Part shown: in pieces, positions 1 to 5,371 of the stretch | Layout: the number at the start of each line of letters is the position of its first letter | Numbering within the stretch: position 1 is the stretch's first letter | Assembly: GCA_027052755.1 (NCBI GenBank) | Contig: JALUEN010000012.1 | Coordinates: forward strand, 1-5,371 | Direction of reading: 5' to 3' | Source: a bacterium | Lineage (GTDB): Bacteria; DRYD01; JALUEN01 | Length of the DNA: 5,371 nucleotides | Position numbers and translations under genes: made by a program | Notes under the pieces: generated by a model | Told to the model about the DNA's origin: nothing | The model's database searches: none | The model's input: the letters and a program-made list of their open reading frames with translations, nothing else

Positions 1-1640
1 TAGCTAAAGCTATACTGGTAACAGCACTGATTTTTGCCTCTACGTTAGTTTTAATCTTCCTTCACCTTTACAGGGAGAGAGAGGTAACCTTATCCTATCA
101 AAGGGAGTTTGATAAAGCCTATGAGGAGTTTTTCACCCTATATGATGCCTGTAAGTTCGCTGTAAACTTCTTCAGTAAGATCACTAGGGCGGTAGATGTG
201 GCTCTGTTCCTTTATAACTACCAAGCTAGTGAGCTTTACATAACTGCGTACAAGGGGAAGATATCCCAGGATCTTAAGGAAGCTAAGATCATTGCCTCTG
301 ATGAGGCTAGGCGCTTCTTCCTGCCTTACATCAGCTCTAGGAACTTCATTATCCCCTTAATCCTCCTGGAGAAGAACCCAGCTTTTGAGAACGCTTTTCC
401 TACCTTATATCAGCGCTTAAAGAACAGTGGGCTAAACTACATAACTCCGCTCTTTGATAGAAGGAGTTTGAAAGGAATCTTCGCCTTCTCTAGAAAGGAT
501 ATCAGCTTCTTTGAAAAGTTGATCTTAAACGATAGGTTAAGCGTACTGCTCCCTAGAATAGCTGTGGCTATAGAGTCGCTGGTGCTTTACGAGACCTCAA
601 TAGTTGACGAGACTACGGGAATATATAATAAGAGGTACTTCAGGAGCTTGTTAACCGCTGAGCTTAAGCGATCTATCAGATATAACCAGCCCTGCTCTCT
701 CATAATCTTTGACTTGGATGATTTTAAGAAGATAAACGATAACTTCGGGCATCTTCAAGGGGATAGAACGTTAAGGGAGATAGCTACGATCGTTAAGAGC
801 TGTATAAGAGAGGGAATAGATATATTCGCTAGGATAGGAGGAGAGGAGTTCGCTTTGCTTCTACCGGCTACTTCTACTGAGGGAGCAGTTAAGGTTGCTG
901 AGAGGATTAGGAAAGCGGTGGAGAGTCATAAGTTTCCTTTCCTCCCGGAAGGGTATAAGGTTACTCTCAGCTTAGGTGTTGCCACCTTCCCATACCACGC
1001 TACAGATGAGGAAAGCTTTATCAAGGTAGCGGATGACGCGCTCTACGCAGCTAAGAAGATGGGGAAGAACCGAGTTGTAGTCGCTTCACCGGATAAAAAC
1101 ATGAAGGATAAGGAAGCTCCTGGTAGGGTGAAATCCTTAGAGGAACAACTTCAGCTGATAGATCCTAAGACAAACTTACCGCTCTACAACTACTTCATTC
1201 TCAGGATGAGACAGGAGCTTAAGAGGGCTAGGAGGTATAAGATACCTCTCAGTTTAATAGCTTTCAGGGTCTCTAACCTACAGTTCACGAAAACCCAGAA
1301 GGTTCGCGAGGAGCTCATAAAGGAGATTGCTTCTCAACTAAAAGGGGCTATAAGATATGGAATAGACATTCCCACCTACGATCCTCAGAACGAGGCTTTC
1401 CTCCTGTTATTGCCTGAAACCCCTAAAGATAAAGCTATCATGGTTGCTAAGAGGTTGAGGAAGCTCTTAGCTGAGCTAGGAAGTACTTACTTCAGTATCG
1501 TCGGGTTCCCAGAGGATGCTACTACCTCTGAGCAGTTTCTGATGAGAGCTCTACAAGTGCTTCAGTACGCAAACGATGATGCTCCTATACAGTTTTGGCA
1601 GATGTCGGTTGATATAGATATGGATGCTAAGGAGAGCTAG
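1..1640 (+). CDS. Membrane-anchored GAF-GGDEF diguanylate cyclase with a second degenerate GGDEF domain (5' partial)
   Basis: Likely makes cyclic di-GMP from two GTP at the inner face of the membrane. Residues are counted from the first full codon at base 3 (545 visible). A hydrophobic helix at about 3-23, followed by Arg-Glu-Arg, looks like a membrane anchor with a cytoplasmic C-terminus. About 36-192 resembles a GAF sensor. GGDEF domain 1 (about 198-362) opens with TTGIYNKRYF, has FDLDDFKKIND (metal Asp237, guanine-binding Asn245 and Asp254), GGEEF at 279-283 and a final KKMGKNRV, so it should be active. Domain 2 (about 383-525) keeps the fold pattern but has PQNEAF at 461-466 in place of GGEEF and no metal Asp, so it is probably inactive. 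The frame has no stop back to base 3 and no ATG, GTG or TTG before GTG 198. Starting there would delete the helix and cut into the GAF region, so the true start is upstream of the window. Stops with TAG three bases before the next gene. The signal sensed is unknown. Confidence 0.9.
   Translation, partial: AKAILVTALIFASTLVLIFLHLYREREVTLSYQREFDKAYEEFFTLYDACKFAVNFFSKITRAVDVALFLYNYQASELYITAYKGKISQDLKEAKIIASDEARRFFLPYISSRNFIIPLILLEKNPAFENAFPTLYQRLKNSGLNYITPLFDRRSLKGIFAFSRKDISFFEKLILNDRLSVLLPRIAVAIESLVLYETSIVDETTGIYNKRYFRSLLTAELKRSIRYNQPCSLIIFDLDDFKKINDNFGHLQGDRTLREIATIVKSCIREGIDIFARIGGEEFALLLPATSTEGAVKVAERIRKAVESHKFPFLPEGYKVTLSLGVATFPYHATDEESFIKVADDALYAAKKMGKNRVVVASPDKNMKDKEAPGRVKSLEEQLQLIDPKTNLPLYNYFILRMRQELKRARRYKIPLSLIAFRVSNLQFTKTQKVREELIKEIASQLKGAIRYGIDIPTYDPQNEAFLLLLPETPKDKAIMVAKRLRKLLAELGSTYFSIVGFPEDATTSEQFLMRALQVLQYANDDAPIQFWQMSVDIDMDAKES
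1629..1636 (+). promoter_or_regulatory. Shine-Dalgarno site for the GAF/SpoIIE phosphatase gene
   Basis: AAGGAGAG lies inside the last codons of the cyclase gene. About nine bases separate the AAGGAG core from the ATG at 1644. It supports 1644 as the start and means ribosomes finishing the cyclase gene end right next to the next start, which favours coupled translation. Confidence 0.75.
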
Positions 1641-1643
1641 GCT

Positions 1644-4600
1644 ATGTTAAAGGTTAAGGCTTTGATCTATGAAATTGTAAGTTATTTCCTTGGAACCTAT
1701 CTATTCAACACCACCCAGGAGCGCTTTGAGGATCTTAGGAGAGCTCTAGAGGATGACCTGGAAGTTAAGATATTCCTAGGAGATGGGGCTGATGAGATTC
1801 CTCATGAGCCAGAGGATTTCGTCTTCTCTTTTAAAAGCGTTAAGGTAATTATCTCACCGAGGGCTGATTTAAGTAAAGCTCTAGTGAAGGGGACCCCTCT
1901 TGAGGTCTTACTTCCTAAGATGATGAGGGAGCTCTATAGAGATATTCAGATGACTTTAAAAGCTCTCTTGACATCATGGTTTTACGATATGGGACGTTTT
2001 ACTGAAAAACTTAGAGAGCTTTTAGATGGGATACTAAATGAACACCTGATCATAGATAAGTTAAGTAGTTATAAAGATGAGATGAGGACATTTCACCTCT
2101 CCACCTACTCAGATCTCTCCTTAGAGCGATCGTTTTACCCTATCTACAGCTCCATCTTGAACCTTATCGCTGAGATCGGTGGTGAGGCTGACTTCCTGAT
2201 CCTATCCGGGGATTCTAACCTGCTGATCTCTGAAGAGGGAAGGAGCTTTTACTTAAGAGATCTTGATGAGAAACCTAGGCTTTTAATAGATGGTAGCTTA
2301 ATCCCTGTAACCACTAAGGGTAAGTTAATAGGGGCTGCACTACTACCTAAGTGGCTCCCGTGGAAAGTCCTAGTCGTCCTTCAGCTACTTCTAAACCTCT
2401 CAGCTGATATGAACTCAATCTTAAAGCTTGTTCGCAGGGAGATAGTGAGCAAGGATAACCTCCTGAAGCTGATAAAGGCTCTAGGGGCCACCATGCGTCT
2501 AGAAAATGTACTGAGGGTTATACTTGACATAGGGATTACTATCTTAGGGGCTGATATAGGGGTTCTCAGCCTCAAAGGAATAGATCAGATAGTTCTCTAC
2601 TCCCCTGATGTAGCCTCTGACTTAGAGAGGTCCACCCGTGTAACTAAGGTGATGAACTCATCACTGCCGATTTACCTAAAGTTACTTCTTAAAGGGGAAA
2701 GGGAGTTGGAGATCTTTCCATTAGAGAACGAATATGATCTAGCCATAGGAAGAATAGAGGGAAGGGATTTCATAGCTTTCCTCGTTAGGAAAGGCCTTCA
2801 GGACCACCAAGAGATAGTGAAACTTCTAGAGGTACTTATAAGGAGTACTAAGCTGGCTTTGGAAACCAACGAGATCCTGAACTCGCTGGTGATCAGAACT
2901 CTACAGCTTAAGAGGATCTTGGATTTCTCTAAGAGGGTGATTGCTCCCCTTGATATAGACAGCGTTATCTCTGAGATATTTAGCTGGATTTCTCAGGAGT
3001 TTAACATAGATCTGATAGCCTATCTTCACTTTAATAAGGATAAGAGGATTTTTCAGATACAGTACCTTAAAGAGATATCCTATAATTTACCTGAGGATGT
3101 TCATCAGTTTTTCAAGGAAGCTCGGTTGGCTTACGTAGATGTTCCAAGTGAGATCCTGAGATCACTTAGGAAAGGCGAAGTTCTCGTGTTCCCCAGGGAT
3201 TACTCTAAGTTCGTGTCGGGTGAGGAATCCCCAGATCCTATAAGGAACTTCCGGGAGTTCTTTAAACTGTTAGGTTTTGAGAGGTTTACGTTGATACCCT
3301 TCAGCTTTGAGGGGGAGATAAAAGGGCTTTTGTACCTTGGGGGATACTCCCCATCTAGGGGTGAGGAGGATGTCTTGGTTTCCCTGGGAACGATAGCTTC
3401 TATAGCTATAAGCAGAGCTATACTGTGGGAGATCCTGAACTACAAATATGAGTTGTCTGAGATACTGAATAGACTGGTTTTAGAGGCTCTTGAGGGAGCA
3501 ACTATCACAGATTTTCTTAGGAAGGCGTCTGAGAGCTTAGTTAACCTAATGCCTAGATTGTCTGTGGGATTATACATCCCTAGAGATGATGGCTTAACTT
3601 TTCTAGATTCCTTCACATCTGATGAGGAGAGGAGAGGAGATTACAGGGAGTTCTTTCAGAAGTTCCTCTACGCTTTACTTCATAAAGGGATTATAGCTAG
3701 GAAGCTGTTACCCTCATTAAGGAGCGAACAGGAAGAGAGTATTCAAGCCTTTCAGAGGATGAGGGTTCTTGAAAACCTACGATTATTCCTAGATGAACCT
3801 GAGCTTTACTCCCTGACAAAAAAGCTTAACCTAAGAGCTATAGCTACGCTTCTCCTCATCTCTCAGGAGGGGAGAATAGTTGGAATTATCGCTGTGGTTT
3901 CACCTGATACGGTCTTTGAGGATAGGGAAATGGAAAACTTGAGAACTTTCAACTATAGCGTATCCCTTGTGATAAATAATCTATTAACCTATCAATCGCT
4001 GAAGGATAAATTAGATCAACTTACAAGGACTTATGATCTCATAAGGGAGCTGTGTCAGGAAAATGAGGAGATATCCTTCCTGAAGAAGGTCCTGAGATAT
4101 CTCAAGGACTACTTTAACTCATATAAGCCAATTTGTTACAGCTTAACTAATCATAGGTGGAGGGAGATAGAGGGGTCTGCTGACAGGAGCTTCCAGTTCA
4201 ACTCCAAGCTGAGAGAGGAGCTTTTAAAATTGATTAAGAGCGAGGAACGAGCTCTGAGAAGCGGTGAAGTCCTGCATTTCAGCTTAAGCCTCTTGAGGAC
4301 TCGTGGTTTTAAAGCTATATATGATTATCTCTCTGAGATGGAAGCCTCTAACTTGGTGGTTTGTCCTATATCAGCCTACTCCCAGCTGTATGAGGTCATC
4401 TTTCTACCTGTCTTTAGAAAACACTTAGATAAGGATTCGCTGGCCTTCCCACAGATAGTTGTTATGCCGGTAGTGGGCCTTTTATGGCAGGCTATGCTTA
4501 AGTTGCACCATGAGAGGGAAACAGCAGAGGTCTTGAGGAGAAACCTCTTATTGGATATCCAGGTCTTAGAGGATATAAAGAGGCGATATCCGCTTGAGAT

Positions 4601-5288
4601 AGGTTTGAAGTACGTTCCTGCTAAAGAGCTCACGGCAGACTATTTGGACTTCATCCCTATATCTAAGGAGAAACTATTAGTTGTTCTCAGTGATGTCTCC
4701 GGTAAAGGCCCTGAGTCAGCTATATACACTGTTCAGGTGAAATACGCTCTGAAAGCTTTAGCCTCTATAACTGATGATTTAGCCTTCATCGCTGGAAAAC
4801 TAAACCAGATGATATCTGAGAGCTCTCCAATAGAAAAATACTTAACAGCTTTTCTTGGCGTGTTTGATTTTCAACGTGAGGAGCTTAGGTATGTTCTGTG
4901 CGGTCATGAACCGCCTATCCTTGTACGCTCTGGAGAGGTTCGAGAGCTGAGGAGTGGAGAGTTCCTACCGCTTGGGATGTTTGAGGACGCTAAGTATGAT
5001 GTAGAGCGATTGAAACTTAAACCAGGTGATCTCCTGTTCATCTACAGCGATGGCTTAACAGAAGCTAAGAATCCGAGAGGTGAGCTGTTCGGTGATGAGA
5101 GGGTGAGGAACTTCTTGAAGAGGTACTCTGATGAATCGCCTAACATGATAGTTATGAGACTTTATAGATCTGTGAAGCTATTCACTGGGGGAAGGGGTTT
5201 AAGAGATGACCTATCACTGGTGGCTATAAGGTTTAAGGGTGATTCTCTTATGGACCTAAAAAAGTGGTACAATAATAGGGGGGGATGA
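1644..5288 (+). CDS. Multi-GAF SpoIIE/RsbU-type PP2C serine/threonine phosphatase
   Basis: Probably a cytoplasmic signal-controlled protein phosphatase of 1214 residues. The SpoIIE-type domain occupies about 970-1198: VPAKELTADYLDF (991-1003), SDVSGKG (1016-1022), CGHEPP (1086-1091), PLGMF (1109-1113), YSDGLTEA (1134-1141) and RDDLSLV (1187-1193). Asp999, Asp1017, Asp1136 and Asp1189 stand at the expected metal-site positions, so activity is likely. The usual GG before the first Asp is Thr-Ala here. Upstream are about five divergent GAF-like units, each an amphipathic helix, strands and a closing helix: about 150-262, 268-410, 420-597, 605-785 and 790-962. Units 3 and 4 are clearest; units 1 and 5 are weaker. 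Residues 1-140 match nothing I recognise and could be a sixth degenerate unit. No signal peptide or convincing membrane helix is seen, and no HTH, kinase or STAS domain. Known relatives (RsbU, SpoIIE) dephosphorylate STAS anti-anti-sigma factors; none is encoded here, so the substrate is open. ATG 1644 has a good ribosome site, and the TGA overlaps the next start. Confidence 0.9.
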   Translation: MLKVKALIYEIVSYFLGTYLFNTTQERFEDLRRALEDDLEVKIFLGDGADEIPHEPEDFVFSFKSVKVIISPRADLSKALVKGTPLEVLLPKMMRELYRDIQMTLKALLTSWFYDMGRFTEKLRELLDGILNEHLIIDKLSSYKDEMRTFHLSTYSDLSLERSFYPIYSSILNLIAEIGGEADFLILSGDSNLLISEEGRSFYLRDLDEKPRLLIDGSLIPVTTKGKLIGAALLPKWLPWKVLVVLQLLLNLSADMNSILKLVRREIVSKDNLLKLIKALGATMRLENVLRVILDIGITILGADIGVLSLKGIDQIVLYSPDVASDLERSTRVTKVMNSSLPIYLKLLLKGERELEIFPLENEYDLAIGRIEGRDFIAFLVRKGLQDHQEIVKLLEVLIRSTKLALETNEILNSLVIRTLQLKRILDFSKRVIAPLDIDSVISEIFSWISQEFNIDLIAYLHFNKDKRIFQIQYLKEISYNLPEDVHQFFKEARLAYVDVPSEILRSLRKGEVLVFPRDYSKFVSGEESPDPIRNFREFFKLLGFERFTLIPFSFEGEIKGLLYLGGYSPSRGEEDVLVSLGTIASIAISRAILWEILNYKYELSEILNRLVLEALEGATITDFLRKASESLVNLMPRLSVGLYIPRDDGLTFLDSFTSDEERRGDYREFFQKFLYALLHKGIIARKLLPSLRSEQEESIQAFQRMRVLENLRLFLDEPELYSLTKKLNLRAIATLLLISQEGRIVGIIAVVSPDTVFEDREMENLRTFNYSVSLVINNLLTYQSLKDKLDQLTRTYDLIRELCQENEEISFLKKVLRYLKDYFNSYKPICYSLTNHRWREIEGSADRSFQFNSKLREELLKLIKSEERALRSGEVLHFSLSLLRTRGFKAIYDYLSEMEASNLVVCPISAYSQLYEVIFLPVFRKHLDKDSLAFPQIVVMPVVGLLWQAMLKLHHERETAEVLRRNLLLDIQVLEDIKRRYPLEIGLKYVPAKELTADYLDFIPISKEKLLVVLSDVSGKGPESAIYTVQVKYALKALASITDDLAFIAGKLNQMISESSPIEKYLTAFLGVFDFQREELRYVLCGHEPPILVRSGEVRELRSGEFLPLGMFEDAKYDVERLKLKPGDLLFIYSDGLTEAKNPRGELFGDERVRNFLKRYSDESPNMIVMRLYRSVKLFTGGRGLRDDLSLVAIRFKGDSLMDLKKWYNNRGG
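5278..5288 (+). other. Stop/start overlap (ATGA) preceded by a G7 tract with an in-phase slippery heptamer
   Basis: Seven Gs (5278-5284) run straight into ATGA, where the ATG of gene 3 (5285-5287) overlaps the TGA of gene 2 (5286-5288). In the gene 2 frame the codons read AGG GGG GGA TGA, so bases 5279-5285 form G GGG GGA, the X XXY YYZ pattern of -1 slippery sites. The -1 frame is blocked by TAA at 5273 and TAG at 5276, then is open through gene 3, so only slippage on the G run would join the two. The overlap itself is typical of translational coupling by termination and reinitiation. Whether slippage occurs is unknown. Confidence 0.6.
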
Positions 5289-5371
5289 TATTGAGTATGT
5301 CTAACGATCGCTCGGAGCGAGAGTACCTAGAGCTTCTGGAAAACGTTTTTCAGAAGATGTATGAGGTTCAG
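5285..5371 (+). CDS. Unrecognised gene, first 29 codons only (3' partial)
   Basis: The frame is open from ATG 5285 to the window end without a stop. It gives a hydrophilic, probably helical N-terminus containing SEREYLELLENVFQKMYEV. Possible starts are ATG 5285 (overlapping the previous stop), TTG 5291 and ATG 5297. The G-rich AGGGGGGG (5277-5284) touches the first, lies six bases before TTG 5291 and twelve before ATG 5297, so the start is undecided. I do not recognise the family, and the visible part lacks any diagnostic motif. Its position suggests it belongs to the same operon and may be a partner of the phosphatase, but that is inference from context only. Confidence 0.6.
   Translation, partial: MILSMSNDRSEREYLELLENVFQKMYEVQ
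5308..5320 (+). repeat. Short perfect inverted repeat in the start of gene 3
   Basis: TCGCTC, a central G, then GAGCGA form a 6-1-6 palindrome. As RNA it could fold into a five-pair stem with a CGG loop. It lies about 22 bases after the slippery heptamer and close to the candidate start codons of gene 3, so it might modestly affect initiation. It is short, lacks a U-tract and may be a chance result of the codons. Confidence 0.3.

Noticed and set aside
2346..2411. Hydrophobic stretch (residues about 235-256) as a membrane helix in the phosphatase protein
   Set aside because: It includes charged and polar breaks and fits the last strand and closing helix of GAF-like unit 1. The flanking units are soluble-type domains.
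2381..2575. 64-codon open frame on the minus strand
   Set aside because: It lies inside the phosphatase gene, opposite a well-patterned GAF region. Its Ser/Arg-rich composition is what antisense of this codon usage gives, and it has no recognisable domain.
4446..4499. Hydrophobic stretch (residues about 935-952) as a membrane helix
   Set aside because: It is short, contains Pro, and sits at the closing helix of GAF-like unit 5, directly before the cytoplasmic phosphatase domain.
4376..4633. 85-codon open frame on the minus strand
   Set aside because: It is antisense to the last GAF-like unit and the start of the phosphatase domain, with low-complexity Ser/Lys-rich composition and no recognisable domain.
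5258..5264. A AAA AAG, the dnaX-type slippery heptamer, in the right phase of the phosphatase gene
   Set aside because: A -1 slip here meets TAA at 5273-5275 after three codons, so it only trims the tail and cannot reach gene 3. AAA AAG pairs are common in Lys-rich genes and there is no sign of selection.
5308..5320. Inverted repeat as a transcription terminator or frameshift-stimulating hairpin
   Set aside because: The stem is only five or six pairs with no U-tract. It lies inside an open frame and about 22 bases after the slippery site, too far for the usual 5-9 base spacing.

Overview
The window is bacterial. It holds three genes on the + strand, packed end to end with essentially no intergenic DNA: a membrane-anchored diguanylate cyclase whose start lies upstream of the window, a large soluble protein with a stack of GAF-like domains and a SpoIIE/RsbU-type phosphatase domain, and the first 29 codons of an unrecognised gene. 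GGDEF and SpoIIE-type PP2C domains point to Bacteria. Arginine is written mostly as AGG/AGA, ATA is common for isoleucine, cysteine is scarce and charged residues are abundant. That would fit a thermophilic, moderately AT-leaning bacterium, but this is inference and I cannot name a phylum.

Layout. Bases 1-1640 encode one transmembrane helix, a GAF-like sensor, a GGDEF domain with an intact GGEEF signature, and a second, catalytically degenerate GGDEF domain. The frame is open from the first base, so the GTG at 198 is not a believable start. Three bases later (1644-5288) comes a 1214-residue protein with an unrecognised N-terminal region, about five divergent GAF-like domains and a C-terminal phosphatase domain with its main acidic residues present. 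Its TGA stop overlaps the ATG of the third frame (ATGA at 5285-5288), which runs off the window.

How they may work together. The first gene would turn a signal at or near the membrane into cyclic di-GMP. The second would turn signals sensed by its GAF-like domains into dephosphorylation of a protein, in known families usually a STAS-domain anti-anti-sigma factor. No STAS protein, anti-sigma kinase or sigma factor is visible here, so the phosphatase substrate is unknown. The tight spacing suggests co-transcription and translational coupling.

The most unusual points are the intact-plus-dead GGDEF tandem, the size and divergence of the GAF stack, and a run of seven Gs just before the gene 2 stop. 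That run forms an in-phase -1 slippery heptamer (GGGGGGA) which, if used, would fuse the phosphatase directly to gene 3. No stretch over 300 bases lacks a gene, and I found no RNA genes, mobile elements, CRISPR arrays or terminators.
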